DNA of 64,000 nucleotides from Effrenium voratum. Its lineage: Eukaryota > Sar > Dinophyceae > Suessiales > Symbiodiniaceae. The stretch's first letter is position 1, and every line of letters starts with the position of its first letter. Below are positions 51,486-63,268 of this stretch, in pieces. A model generated the notes under the pieces. The model did no database searches. It was not told the origin of the DNA and was given only the letters and a program-made list of their open reading frames with translations. The position numbers and the translations under genes are program-made. The stretch is from the NCBI GenBank assembly GCA_963377175.1, contig CAUJNA010001768.1, positions 390,001-454,000 on the forward strand, in the 5' to 3' direction.

Positions 51486-53198
51486 CAAGCAGCTTCACAA
51501 CAAGTTGAGACATTTGCCGGTGGGAAGCCCATGAAGCCGCTTCCTCTCGGAGCCGATATGGCCAAGCTGCATAGGTGCTGAGCGGCTTGTCCCAGAAGGT
51601 CTGGAAAGCGTTGCCAAGTTCCTTCGGCAAATGCGTCGCACATGGCAGCAATCAGGTTCGTGTGCACAACCCTCGCCCGTAATTCAACCATCATCTGCGC
51701 AGTAAAGCGACTGATCCTCGCCAACATGTACTAGACCCTTTGCAGGTTGCCCACTTGCCACCCTTGAGACACGACATGTTCTCCACAAACTGAAGCAAAG
51801 CGAAATCGCAGTATCGTGCGCGGATTATGTTCAAGTCGTCGGAGCCAACGTAGGGATCACACAGGGCAGGCGACAAATGGAACAAATCACGAAGGCAGCT
51901 TCAATCTTGACAGTGTGCCAGCGGCACCCCGATCAACTCGTGTTGATTTCCATATATAGTTCTCCCGAGTCCCAACAAAACATAATCTGGATGACTGACC
52001 TCCCCCATATTCGTCTCCCCGTGATGAAGCTCAAGACTGTCCTCCTTCGAGCATACTTTCAACCGTGGCTCAAACCAGCCCCTGCGGTGCAGGCAAAAAG
52101 GGGAGCCGTTTCAGCTTTCGGCCCAGCGGCGCTGCAAGCATCCTGGCAGGGCTTGCAGTTGATCTGGCTGCACACCTGCGTGAGGCGAAACACAAATTGT
52201 TCATTCAATGTGGCTTGACATAATCTCTTCCCCCAATTAATGAATGACCCCAATTAATAATAAATGCAAATCCGGGGCCCGGGACCAGATTTCCACTCCA
52301 CACAATTGATTTTCCATTGCGCCAATACTAAACCAATACTAACGTCTTGGAATCCTTATTAGGGGGCACTTTTGGCAAGCTTCCAGCCTCACTTTTCAAC
52401 AGGTGGGTTCCTCAATTCCCCAAAAGGTTGCTTTCCCAAAAGCTGGCTTCTCAAAAGGTTGGGTCCTTTAATTATTGGGGTGTCCCTCAAAAGAAAACAT
52501 GTCCCCAAAAGCTGTCTTCTAGCTGCGACTGTCTCTCTCCCGTACATGCTGGCTAATTAACCTGCCTGGCTGCAAACAAACAACCAGTAAACTGGTAAAC
52601 AAACAGAATGATACATCAAATTTCCTTATTGAACCGCTTACTCGCGGACCTTACAATTCAATCCATTTCATCCAAATCCTACGTGAACCCTCACATTGTT
52701 GGAAACGCAAAAAAAACCAACCCCAAAAACCCCAATAAAAAAAACACAATATTTTTGGGGGGATTTATTTATAATAGGGGGGGGGGGGCCGTATTTATTA
52801 ATAGGGGGAAGAGATTAGAACACGGTCGCAGAGCTCGCGAAGGTTTGAATTCCGGCTGGCCCTTGAACCTTCCCTGATCTTTTGCAAAGCATTGCCTATC
52901 AAACCTTCATATGTCTTGATCACCGGGAGAACCAGCCAGCTTCGTGGTGGAAGTGAACTACCAAGTCATGCTGAAGTCTGTCAAGCAAAGCGCAACGCGA
53001 GAGACTGTGCAGTGCTATTGCTCCTTGAGAAAATCGGCAAATGCTAAGCCCCGAAAGCCAAACGATCCCAGGAACTGCAATAAGACAGTCCACTAGCCCA
53101 GGTTTCCCGTGCTGATACCTTGTGGCCCCGAGCCTGCGACAGACTCGTTTTACAAGGAGCTGAGAAAAACCCGCCCCGCCAATCTTGCGGGTCAGCGG
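51486..53198. other. No confident feature
   Basis: Minus frames at 51520-51727 read believable text in two registers (AAMCDAFAEGTWQRFPDLL and ELGNAFQTFWDKPLSTYAAW), so a decayed exon is possible but undecided. An A-run, T-run and G-run cluster lies at 52710-52795. Confidence 0.3.
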
Positions 53199-53310
53199 GA
53201 AATGAGGGAATGACCCCTATGCCGCCTATGCCATCCCTGGTGTGCTTTGGCGAAATGCCCAGCTTCATTCTGAAAAGCCTTGTGATTCCCACTGAGCACC
53301 AGCGAGAACG
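53199..53310. repeat. Dispersed ~100-bp repeat, copy B (pair with 15187-15284)
   Basis: Starts with GAAATGAGGGAATGACCCC and ends with GATTCCCACTGAGCACCAGC, the same end words as the copy at 15.2 kb. The middle is more diverged. Confidence 0.5.
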
Positions 53311-53554
53311 TAACAATGCAGGGTACTGAAAAGCGTAAAACAGGAAACGTGTATGGCCAACTCTGGCGACCCTTGGTCTCGATCCGCCCAACGTCTACAC
53401 AAACCATCAGCAAGGTACATCATGCAGCTCGAGGAACATTGTTTTGCTATCCAACAGGAGTTGGACTAACTGCTAAAAAGCTGTGGATATCGTTTCTGGT
53501 AGCCCGGCGCCATGGTTGAATACAGCCACAGTTTTGTGGTGATGTTCATTGGAA

Positions 53555-53765
53555 GCTGAAAGCCGGACACACCCAACCCGAGCCTTGCCGCACTCTACAC
53601 AGGCTTTGCCGGGCAGAGCGCAGGCATCTTTGGCGCAGTTGAAAACCTCAAGCTGCAAGCACAGTGCAAAGGAAACCAACGCAAGCCAAGATTCAATACC
53701 CCAGGCCGCAAGTGGATGGCGCAATCCCCTTTCCATCTTCAAACCCGCGGCATGGAAAGATAAAT
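53555..53765. CDS. Coding-like island, strand undecided
   Basis: A minus exon could run from GAG|G (53646) to a GC donor (53583), reading VFNCAKDACALPGKACVECG then K with four cysteines. A plus frame without Met reads LAALYTGFAGQSAGIFGAVE then NLKLQAQCKGNQRKPRFNTP. Three frames are open at once, so at least two are shadows. I cannot choose. Confidence 0.3.
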
Positions 53766-53860
53766 GCGACACTTCCCCATTTCAGGCCCGTGTGAACGCG
53801 TGCTTTGATCGTTGGACGCTGAAAGTCCCAACCAGCAACGTTCATTGTGTCCCCAACTGA

Positions 53861-56371
53861 AATCGGAATTCAGTAAGCAATCCCCGTTCCCGTTGGTTCT
53901 TTGGCGAGTGTGACTTATGCCATTTCATATATTCACCATTGCTGAGCCGGCTGCTGTTCATTCACCAAGCCTCTTGAAACATATCTTAAAGGAGCCTGCC
54001 TAAAAGGCACAGATCATCTGTTGACGCACCCGAAATCGTCATGGCCCATTTGTTTGAGAAGCGATCAATGCATGCTGAATGGACCAGGCCCCGACGCATC
54101 AATGTGAACCAGAGCCAGGCCGACAAGCCCAACACAGACACATTCTGAATAGGGTTGGCCGCAAAAAATATCTTGAGGGGCGATTTTGGGCGATTTGGTC
54201 AGTTCCACTCGGTGCCTATCTTTGGCCGACCATTTGACAGTCAAGGGTAGTACACCAACATGAAAGGTGCCACTGTCGGAAATATTTGTGAGTATCGACC
54301 CTATGGCAGTTCCAAACAAAACCTTGCAAGAGAGCTAATCATCCAAACCGAAGCGCCATCTCCAAGTGTCTGGATGTCACGTGTCAAACAGACAAGGACA
54401 TTCAACTGCCTAATCTTCCTCTACTATTCTTGTACAGCTGTGCTTATACGCTTCTAGTCCTTCATCTGTTTTTGTAACTCCGTCCTGCCCGGTTTATCTT
54501 TGATACCAGTTCCAATTCTTTGATTGCACTCACTTGGTCCCGGTTCAATATTTTATGTTGATTAAACAAACAAGACGTACAACGGCTTTACCTGGTTTCC
54601 TCGCTTCGTAGTTGTCGTTGCTTGTTCACTGTGCGTAGGCCAGACCGAAATTCACTTTGCTACATGATGCATGCATTGTTTTGCAATTTCACAGTATTCC
54701 ACGCTCACCGTCTTGTGTATAGACTTGCCACATTGGGCCAATGCATTGGGGGAATTGCCATCTTACCGTTTTATGAAACTGCGATAATGACGGTTTGGTA
54801 GAATTCGGCAAACAGCTTCAGAAGATGCATGCCAACATTGACATTTTGCAGAAGTACCAAACAATGGTTTGCTTCAGCCAAATTGTGTGACCTCAAATAC
54901 GTGTGCCAGGTTGTCTGAAAGAAGACGTTTGCATTTTGTCCGGACATGCCCTGTTTGAAGTCGAATTAGAAGCTACATGAAGGCCCACTAAGAAGGGCTC
55001 ATGCAAATATCAGACCTTCGCCCCTATGGCTGCACACGCGCGCCTAGAAGCCACGTTTCAATCCGTCCCTACGTTCCCCAGTCACTAAAGTCATAAGCCC
55101 AGGGTTTCCCTGAAGGAACCCTGTATACAACTCAATGCCTGTTCCAAGCACCCATCCCATTTCTTGCTCCAAAACCTTAGCTTTGACTCGGCTTTTCGGC
55201 ACGGGCATCCCTTGCGCCGGGAGGCATGAATCATGGCGGCAGGGGGACGGCTTGCCACAAACTTCGCTCGAGCCACAGGACGCACATGGAACAAATACAT
55301 ATATCACTTACACGATGAGAGGTACTTGGTACATTGTGGAGTTCTTTTGCCAAAGTCACCCTGGGCGACTGTTCACCTTCCGTGGATAAAAAAGGTGACA
55401 TCAAGATCATCAAGCCGAGTGCAGCCATACATACAGCTCGCAGGTCGTCCTGCTGCTCAAGAGGTGTCTATGAAGTTTGGCCACATATGTAGCGCAAACA
55501 CAGGCATGAATGCATGATGCATCCAGTCTCAATTGTGTACATTCTATGCTTGATGACAACAGGACCGGATGCTTGGCACGAAAATTCCGTCTCTAGGACA
55601 TGGCTACGAAGTCAGCATCACCCCTCCATGATCGCACAAGCTTCCTGGAATCTCTCCCGGCAACCAAAGCTCTCTGCTTTTGCTCAAAAGTACCTCCCCT
55701 TTCGCACCCAAGTGCTTTGTTTGATTCTGGTCCATAGTGAACCATCAACTGCAACATGATATGACATTATCTGGGGCGCCCACGTCCAAGACTCTGCAAG
55801 AACTTGTCCTCCTCCTGCAGAAACACACAGCTTTTTGCAGCCAGAGACCCGGACGCTAGAACCTTGAAGCTATGAAACTTTTTCCAGACAATCTCCTTTG
55901 TGGATGTACAGTCTGATTCGAAGCTTGTTCCACGGAACAATTCTTCTTGGGGCTGGCCATTTGTAGCAGGAAAAGCTAGATTGAATGGAAGCCCCAAACA
56001 CAACAAGGATTTCAGGGGTGCCCCTGAAGACCTCCTGTGCGAGTGAACAAAAGCCTCTTGTCTTTGGGACCTACATTCCGGACCAGCGCCAGACAATACT
56101 ATGTGGGTATCAATTTCCAGTGGGAATGCTTTGGTGAACACAATTGAGGTTGGGATTCATGTCTGCCAACCACTTTTTCAGGGGGGTCTAAAGTAACCTT
56201 CATAGCCATTTGCGGCCAATCATCTAACCTAGATCGAGTACTGTACTAGTGCCAGTCATTCCGATTCACATGTTGCTTTGTTTGAGGATACCCTCTGGCC
56301 GCAAGGGAAAAGGAACCGATTCTGAGGCTCCCATACCGACCAGATCCAAAAAATACAAACTTGTCCGGCTC
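53861..56371. other. No recognised feature
   Basis: About 2.5 kb of mixed-composition DNA without arrays, exon islands or recognised repeats. Confidence 0.35.
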
Positions 56372-56439
56372 CTGAAGCGGCAGGGCCCCCGCATCCACCA
56401 GGCGCTGCAAAATCCACTGCTTGGACCGTGGCTCTGGGC
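56372..56439 (-). CDS. Exon candidate (KQWILQRLVDAGALPLQ)
   Basis: Acceptor GCCCCAG|G opens two bases and 22 codons (PEPRSKQWILQRLVDAGALP then LQ) before a GA donor (CAG|GAGCCG). The plus strand also has a believable frame (KRQGPRIHQALQNPLLG), so strand is uncertain. Family unknown. Confidence 0.35.
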
Positions 56440-56773
56440 CTGGGGCAAACTCCAAACTCATCCCATCCTTCCCATCACCTCAAGGGGCTTACTTGGCTAC
56501 TTTGGCTAATTTTAGGGTGGTTTTTGGGCTTGGCAAAAGGCTCCGCTCAGGAAGAAGCGGCTCAATGTCTTATCCCAGGCTACACAGGCTGCCAATATTG
56601 GTTTCCAATTGGTGGCTTCCTGGGCTTGCCTTTCATGGCGGCGAGTGGCACCCCAGAAGGAAATGCTACTTACTCCCTGTAAATTGAATTGACATGGATC
56701 CCAAAACAATCCTCACAGGAATCTCCTCTGGGGGGAGCCCTTATGAGCCCGTTTTGCTTTCCATGTTCATTTG

Positions 56774-56799
56774 CAGGGTGGTAGTAGTAGTAGTAGTAC

Positions 56800-56844
<45 letters not shown>

Positions 56845-56902
56845 CAGTAGGCGTCGTCGTTGTCGTCGTAGCATTAGCAGTAGTAATAGCAGTAGTAGTA
56901 AT
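56774..56902. repeat. (GTA)n trinucleotide tract with GTC interruption
   Basis: Over 20 GTA units, then GTCGTCGTTGTCGTCGTA, then further GTA units. Frames across it are poly-Val or poly-Leu. Confidence 0.92.
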
Positions 56903-57040
56903 CCAATAGCTCTTCCTGAAATATGATCATCATCTGCGAGGCCTTTTGATGTCAAGCGCAATGCCCAAACTTCCACGGAATCCATCCGATCGCCAAAGCC
57001 GAAAGGACATGGTTAAACGCAACTTGGCGGATTTTTCAAA

Positions 57041-57163
57041 CATATGGCCATGGGTCAAAAGCCCGTGCCCCCAGTGAACATCCAAATCCCCACTGAAATT
57101 GACTAAACTGGGTGGTGCACCTACTCCAAAATGGTACCATTGGTTTTGACCCACGGCCATATA
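57041..57163. mobile_element. MITE-like element with terminal inverted repeats, copy 2
   Basis: Ends CATATGGCCATGGGTCAAAA (57041-57060) and TTTTGACCCACGGCCATATA (57144-57163) are reverse complements at 18 of 20 positions. The interior shares CCCCCAGTGAACATCC and its layout with copy 1 at 2789-2915. It cannot encode a protein, so it must depend on another transposase or be an introner-type element. Confidence 0.7.
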
Positions 57164-57365
57164 AGCACTATAGCTCTTTTGCACTCTCTTGTTTTTTCCG
57201 CTTCATTTCTTTCTCTCTGTGCGTCTCCTTCTGCATCGCTTTTTCTTTCACCTCTTCTTCTTCGAGGCTCTCTTGCTGTTTCTCGCCTCTTTACTTGCGC
57301 TTTCTCTGTCGTGTGGTTTTGTCTTCTTTGCGCTCTTGCTGGTGTTGCTTTCTTTTCTCCCTATT
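57164..57365. repeat. Pyrimidine-rich tract
   Basis: About 200 bp of T/C-biased DNA (TTCTTTCTCTCTG-type words) directly next to the TIR element. Hydrophobic plus frames are a composition effect. Confidence 0.7.
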
Positions 57366-58603
57366 GTTTACTGTTGGCGCCAGCAACATCCAACATGTAT
57401 CTCAAGTAAATGACATATTGAAGGGTTTCTCCCTTCAAGGATCACCCCAGCAACATCAACAGGTTGTTTGAATCAACCCAAGAAGAAAAAGGGGACGTCT
57501 CAACAGTAGGGACTCCTCCAAGGGGTTGGATTCCTCTTTTACCCTTCAAACCATTCAACGCAGGGCTCCCTATTTTGAGACACAATATGTGCCACAGCAG
57601 TTGATACGCCCGCTATGAGTCCCCTGTTTGTGAGAAATTTGGATAGGCGCCCTAGATCCTTGTGCCATAGACTGAATCGACCGAACGTTTTCCCAGCCAA
57701 GGCACTGGGGCAGCTGCTGAGAAGCGGTGAGGCGGGGCTCAAGTCCCGCCGCTCCGGCCTCTGGACACAAAACGAAGCGACCGCACGCCTCCTGCGTCTC
57801 AAACCATGTCTTACTACAACCTCCCCAAACAACATGAAAGTGCATAGGTTCCAGTTCTAAGAGGAACATCGTCTGCCAAAAGGGGCATGTATTCCATGTT
57901 TGTTGGTGGACCTTTGTCAGTGTATGTGTGAGTACAGTGTATAAGGGATCGCCATGGGTCCTGCGATTGGGAACCCACACAACTCAGGTTTCCAAATAAC
58001 ACCAAACACAACAGACACGCGCACACACACACAACTTTGTAGATGTTTGGCTCTGCTTTTTTACCCGAGTCTGTTTGGACTTTTGTGGGGTTTCAAACCA
58101 CCTCGGGGTTTCCTGAAACCAGAAATGAAGAAGACACAAACACACAGCATTTTTAGAGGGGCACAGGGTCTGAACACTCCATGTCCGCATATCCTGGTGG
58201 CAAAGCTTGTGGGATTTTGCATGATTCTCCCGAGACCTGCTGGAGGTTGACAAGTGAAAGAACTACTTTAGCTGGGCATAAACTTCATACCCACAGGGAA
58301 TCGGATAGAACCGGGTTAGCCTCCGCAACAAGAACAATGGCAACCACGACTCGGCAGCTTTGGCAGTTTTTGGCTGCGGCTGCTGCTGCCGAGGCCTATA
58401 AATGAGCGCAGCAACCACATCATCGCCAGCACCAGCACTAGCACCACAAAGCAGCATCACAAGCGATGAACCAGCAAAAGCAATGCATCACCACAAGCAA
58501 AGCGCAACCACCCCAACTGTCACAACCAGCACATGAATCCCAAGGTAGCAAAGCCGCCTTCTAAAGCCAGGTGTTTTGCGGGCTCGGAGGTCTGCAGCCC
58601 AAG
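57366..58603. other. No confident feature
   Basis: Contains a GC hairpin (GGCGGG...CCCGCC, 57731-57752) and a short plus exon-like stretch KALGQLLRS between TTCCCAG and GTGAGG (57697-57726), too short to call. A minus stretch at 58351-58395 (AKNCQSCR after TTATAG|G) is equally weak. Confidence 0.3.
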
Positions 58604-58689
58604 GTGCACTCGACTCTCCCCGCTTCCGCTGCATCGATATCGCGCGGGGCTGGCTGGGCCGGCCGTGCCCCCAGTGCCAGCGCGGCAAG
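58604..58689 (+). CDS. Plus-strand exon candidate with CPQC motif
   Basis: After AAG, two bases and 28 codons read ALDSPRFRCIDIARGWLGRP then CPQCQRGK, ending at a GC donor (AAG|GCAGAT). The CxxC pair and mixed residues favour this strand. The minus frame (EICLAALALGARPAQPAPRD, after a good CTCAG|G acceptor) is the alternative. It ends in phase 0, matching the next plus candidate at 59167. Confidence 0.4.
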
Positions 58690-59166
58690 GCAGATCTCCT
58701 GAGCCCCAATCTTCGAGGGTACCTTCCATTTCCATTCTCTACAAAGATCCTCCTTCGAACACCTCCGGAAACCCAGGGAAAAAATGGATCCAGTTTTTGG
58801 AAAGAATGATGGTTGAAAGGCATGGGGAATCAACCCCTAGAAATCTCCCTCTTTCCAGAAACTGCGGAAAGGGGGGCCAGCTTTGATTGCACAGAGGGGA
58901 AGAAAAGCAGGAGACCCCCCCACAGGAAAGGTTCAGAGAACCTTTCGGGCAGGGGGACATGATGAGCAGAGGCTCAGATTTCTTTTCTAGGGGGATAAAG
59001 CTCACGTGCTGGGCAAAAGACTTCCAGCACATGCGGTGGCCCATTTCTGTTGTTCACTTTGTGTGGGGAACTGAAACGGATGCCAGCAAACATCATGGTC
59101 AGGGCCTTGGTCTCAAACAGCCAAACGCAGCGGTGTTGCTGACTTGCGGGACGCATCCAGGCTCAG

Positions 59167-59343
59167 GGGTGTTTGCTGCGAAGGGGTGAAGCTGGAGCTG
59201 ATGGTGCTTTTGATGAAGGGATGCGACTCACGCTCAAATTACTTGCAAGCAGTGAAAAGCGTGACACTGATGATCCATACAATTGGAAAAATGCCCTCCT
59301 TTCCGGTGGTCGACACCTGTTGGCGGCCAAAATGAATTGGAAG
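59167..59343 (+). CDS. Plus-strand exon candidate, 59 codons, unknown family
   Basis: Acceptor GGCTCAG|G and donor AAG|GTAGGG bound a phase-0 frame reading GCLLRRGEAGADGAFDEGMR, then LTLKLLASSEKRDTDDPYNW, then KNALLSGGRHLLAAKMNWK. Both splice signals are good and the text is protein-like, although third positions are not strongly GC. No family recognised. Confidence 0.5.
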
Positions 59344-59871
59344 GTAGGGAAAGAACGCATCGAACACGTATAGACACCAAAACATCCAGTTGCACAGTTG
59401 TTCCCTTTCATACTCTTATTAGCCAGCAGACAAGATTTGTAAACCCCCTTTCCAACTTGAGCACCGTGAGCACTCTCCTCCCGCGGCGCCAGCCCCTTCG
59501 TCGAAGGATGTCTTGGAAAGCCTCGAAAGGCAGAAATGTTCAGATGCACGAACCACCACGCAAGTATCTACACATCACCTTCGGTGTTTAAGGGATTAAG
59601 GCATCCACAACCTAAACACAACCTTTGGATCTACAAACTGCGAAGACTACCAGATGTAACATGAAAACAAAATCCTCTTGAAAAGCCTCAAGATCCTGGC
59701 TAGGTCAACTAGCCGAGGACCTCTCAGCTTTCAGAGTGAGGGTTCCGAAAGGCCATATGACTTGCCGTGCCTGTGGCTTGCAATCCCGGCTTGTGGCCGC
59801 GAAAGTTAGCAACTCACACACACACACACACATGGCCGCTCCGCTTGCGCCTTGCTTCGGACTTCCGGCAG

Positions 59872-60027
59872 CCAAAAAAGAAGGCTGCACTGATGCTGAT
59901 GCTCATTCTGGCGAACGGGGATGAGGTTGCTTGCAATATCGAGGATGCAAAGATGGTCTTGAGTCTTGAGTGCACTCTTGAAGTTGCCAAGCTTGTGACA
60001 ATGCCAGTAAAGCCGGCGAAAACAGTG
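59872..60027 (+). CDS. Plus-strand exon candidate, 52 codons, unknown family
   Basis: Acceptor TTCCGGCAG and donor GTG|GTAAAA bound a phase-0 frame: PKKKAALMLMLILANGDEVA, then CNIEDAKMVLSLECTLEVAK, then LVTMPVKPAKTV. A hydrophobic stretch follows a lysine cluster. It may join in phase to the candidate at 59167-59343. The acceptor is followed by C, unusual for this genome. Confidence 0.45.
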
Positions 60028-60219
60028 GTAAAAGTTCCTCTTTCTCGTTCTTTGTCTCCCTCCCTGGTTTATTTCCATATGGGTGTGGGTCAATATTCTG
60101 GCGTGGAACGTTCCGCGGTGACGCGGACGTCTGGAACGAGTCAGTTACGTAATGTTGGTTGTTCCGGACCTCTGGGAAGACACGTGTGGAGTCCTCAAGC
60201 ACACTTTCATTTCGTGTAA

Positions 60220-60265
60220 GATGGATAGATGGATGGATGAATGGATGGGTAGATGGATGGATGAA
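60220..60265. repeat. (GGAT)n microsatellite
   Basis: About ten GGAT/AGAT units with small changes. Confidence 0.9.
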
Positions 60266-60325
60266 GCGACCAGCGGCGCGCGCGGCATGGCGGGCCGCGT
60301 AAGAAGCGCAGCTACTTACATGGGA

Positions 60326-60348
60326 CATGTGTGTGTGTGTGTGTGTGC
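60326..60348. repeat. (TG)n microsatellite
   Basis: A TG run of about 20 bp. Confidence 0.9.
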
Positions 60349-60375
60349 ATGTGGACTTGGTGGCAAATTTCTCCG

Positions 60376-60872
60376 CTGCGTCTGGAACACGTCTGGAACG
60401 GGTCTGGAACGGGGTCTGGAACGGTTACGCGAGTGTTGCGCTTGGGAATGCTAGCAAGCAGCGTGTAAACATGGTCGTTTCAACAATGTGGCAGCCGAGA
60501 GCGGTATCGAACCGTTACCGTATCGTATCCAACAGATTGCGGCGGGGTTGACCCTTAACATTGACAGGCCGTTCCAAAAACACATCTGTCAACAGGACCG
60601 TTGCCCAGCCCTAACCACCAAAGCTCGACAAGCAAAACCCATCGCTAGCACCTCAGGCTTCTCTCGAACACCAGCTTTAACCCGTATTATTTGGCAAAAC
60701 AAGAGGGGAGCCAATAACCTACCAAATCACCTGACCGTCTGAATCCATACTCTAAACTAGACGTAAATATATAAACAAGTTCTGGAACGGAAGGTCTGGA
60801 TCAAGTTCCTAGGCAAGGTCTGGAACGGAGGTCTGGATCGCATGTGGGTTCCGGACCCTGTTCCGGACCTTA
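60376..60872. repeat. Scattered GTCTGGAACGG motif repeats
   Basis: The word GTCTGGAACGG or close forms occurs about four times at 60378-60423 and again several times at 60780-60838, followed by its approximate complement (GGTTCCGGACC, GTTCCGGACC) at 60847-60870. Related words lie at 60098-60170 (GGAACGTTCC, GTCTGGAACG, GTTCCGGACC). Function unknown. Confidence 0.65.
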
Positions 60873-60899
60873 TAAATTGACTCGCAGCCATATTATGAT

Positions 60900-61245
60900 T
60901 TTATCACTTTCTCTCTGTCTCTCTCTCTCTCTCTCCCTTTCTGTCCTTGCTCCATTTGTTTTGTCCCTTACTCCTTATATTTATCTTTCCTCCTCCCTCT
61001 CTCAGTCTTTGCTCGTTCTCCTTTTGTTTTCTTCGCTTTACTCTCTCTCTCTCTCTCTTTCTATCTCGCTCTTTTTGTTCGATCTCCTTTCCTTTTCTCG
61101 CTCTCTCCCGCTTATATGTCTCCTTTGCTTCTCTTTGTTCTTTCTCCTTCTTCTCCCTTCATTTCTGCTTGACTGTCCCTAGATGTTTCGGTTTCCCTTC
61201 CTCTTTGTCTTCCTTGGTCTTTCCCTTTTCTCTTTCTCCTACTCC
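60900..61245. repeat. Long pyrimidine-rich (CT)n tract
   Basis: Around 345 bp with almost no G runs and several pure CTCTCT stretches. Plus frames rich in Ser/Leu/Phe are a composition effect. Confidence 0.88.
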
Positions 61246-61327
61246 ATATCCAAACAAAGACACATACCAACCAACAAGCGTCTGTTTAGGCTTCTCGAAA
61301 CAAACATTGGCTGAGGGCTGCACGTAC

Positions 61328-61365
61328 AGATCTGTCGGAACGCCTCGTAGACGGCGACCTTCTGC
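61328..61365 (-). CDS. Short exon candidate (QKVAVYEAFRQI)
   Basis: Acceptor CATGAG|G and donor T|GTACGT bound twelve full codons plus one split base at each end. A neighbouring minus frame is also open (EAEGRRLRGVPTDLYVQ). Too short to identify. Confidence 0.35.
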
Positions 61366-62404
61366 CTCATGGGACGCTTGATATCGCTTACCGGGAACTG
61401 ATTTCATCAAGCTGATGAATTAATAACCGTTTTTTACCCCAATAAGTACTATCTTGTTAGAATCCGGAAGGAATTAATCATCGGGCTCTTTCCCCAAGTA
61501 ACTAGAAACTTGTTGGAATCCGGTAATCGTAATGCTACATAGACATTCTAACAAGATAATTCTTTAAAATGGGACACCTTCCTATGGAACATCCAGGGGT
61601 GTATCAATCCCTTGGTTCCTAGTGTGCCTGAAAATCATACTCTCCCATCAACATGGAACTGCATGGGAATCCCTCCCGCACTGGATGTAGTTTCATCCCT
61701 GCAAAGCATTATCCTTCAAACAAAAACAGCACGGAATGTGTGTGTGTGTGTGAGGGTTCCGCAGAAGGGAACTGCTAGCTCACAAACCCCGTTGCGAGGT
61801 TGCTATGCCCACGGCCGTCTGACAAAGGCTCTCCTTTGTGTCCCTCTTCCACTCCATGTCCAGCCCAGTGAGGGACTAGTACCCCCCTGCAAAAACGAAC
61901 CACGGGAACCACTGGAAGTCTGGGTCCTCGTAGACGTATCGCAATCCAACATTGCCACTGTTTTCCACTCATGACACTTGTTAGCTTCGAGCGTTTCAAA
62001 GAGGCTTGACATCAATATACTTGGCAGGTGCAGTGCCCACCCCACTTCACTAAGAGTCGCTGCTTTCGGGGCATTGCCTTAATGATGGTTGTCTAGCATA
62101 TTCTCATCCACTGAAAGTCGTACCCCACGAGCACGCTCTTTTTTGATGGCACTCCGCTTTTTGTTGTCTCAAAGGGAGCCAAAGGAATCATTTGGAATTT
62201 TTTGACGCATCAAAATGTGTGTTGGATGCGTCTGGAACCAAGGCACGCCACGTTGCCATAGGCTGGGTCACGCAAAGGCAGAATATCGCTGTGGCGGCGG
62301 TCCACTGGCGCTGCTGGGCCTACCGAAAGCTTCCTCTCTCCGGTTGGCCAGCTGGGTTTGTCTTACAAGCATTGACGCAGCTCTATTGATCTTCTTGAAT
62401 CCTC

Positions 62405-62500
62405 TTGCTGCCTTTGCTTGGAAAGTGGAGGTGGTGGCGGATGTGGGGGTGGCAGTGGTGGTGGTGGTGGTGGCGGTGTTGTTGGGGTGGTGGTACTAAA
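62405..62500. repeat. (GGT)n-rich tract
   Basis: GGTGGTGGCGG and GTGGTGGTGGTGG runs over about 90 bp. Poly-Gly/Val/Trp frames are repeat translations. Confidence 0.85.
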
Positions 62501-62632
62501 TACAACAGCTCAATGGGGTTACGAACCACGAAAGTCAACCGACCAAAATGGTGTCGTGCTCTTAGTGCGGGTCTTCGATGGTGCCACCTTCCTTGAATCT
62601 TGTCAGCTTTCCTTCAAGCGAGCTTTCCGTGC

Positions 62633-62678
62633 CTCGGCGATCTGGATCAGATGCCGCACGAGGCCGGCTACTTCCATC
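62633..62678 (-). CDS. Short helical exon candidate (MEVAGLVRHLIQIAE)
   Basis: Acceptor CCGGCAG|G leads to one base and 15 codons, closing at a GC donor (GAG|GCACGG). The unspliced frame continues ARKARLKES to a stop. Leucine/isoleucine spacing fits an amphipathic helix. The Met may be internal or a start. Confidence 0.45.
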
Positions 62679-63202
62679 CTGCCGGAGACAAGGCTCCAGT
62701 CATTTGATTCCCCCAAAGTGATTTGCAGCTGGCGGGGTGATCTGGGTTAGACCACTCCCAACGTTCTGGCCGATTTCTCAAAGTCTCTCAACGTTCTGGC
62801 CAGAAACATGGCTTGTGAACCGTACTGTTTGAGTTCGACATCACAATTTGGCTACAATCGCACCAAAGTCTGGAAGCCGGTGATCATGCCAGAAGTCGTG
62901 CGGAGATTCCAGCCACTTGAAGAGTTGCGAATGTTTGCATATGGCGGAGTTGAATCCCGGCAACAAGGCAGTCATGAACAACAGTTGAACAGAACATGGC
63001 GCAGCAATGCAGAAGTAACCGTGATGCAAAAACAATGACCGCCGCAACAAGGAAAACCATGTGACATGTGCAATAACCAACTTGGGTGTTCATCATTTCC
63101 AGCTTCCAACCAATCCCCAACCTCCAATGGGTCGTCTCAAACTAGGCCAACCCCATGCGCAGCCGGCTCCCGCACCTGCGCTTCGGTGTGCTCACGCCTT
63201 AG

Positions 63203-63268
63203 CTTTCGGGCCAAAAAACAATGCAGCCGCTTCGGCGGTGTCTTTTTCGCTTGCCCCGAGTTGCCAAG
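63203..63268 (+). CDS. Weak plus-strand exon candidate with zinc-ribbon-like text
   Basis: Between CCTTAG and AAG|GTGGAA the frame reads FRAKKQCSRFGGVFFACPEL then P. The R-F-G-x-F-x-x-C-P pattern recalls the second half of topoisomerase-type or GRF zinc ribbons, but the first cysteine pair is not in register. A minus frame is also open. Confidence 0.25.

Noticed and set aside
58351..58395. Minus-strand exon with KNCQSCR after TTATAG
   Set aside because: Too short, mostly poly-alanine, and the plus strand offers an equal frame.
59474..59521. Minus-strand exon reading AFQDILRRRGWRRGRR
   Set aside because: It lies between two better-supported plus-strand candidates and is Arg-rich low-complexity text.
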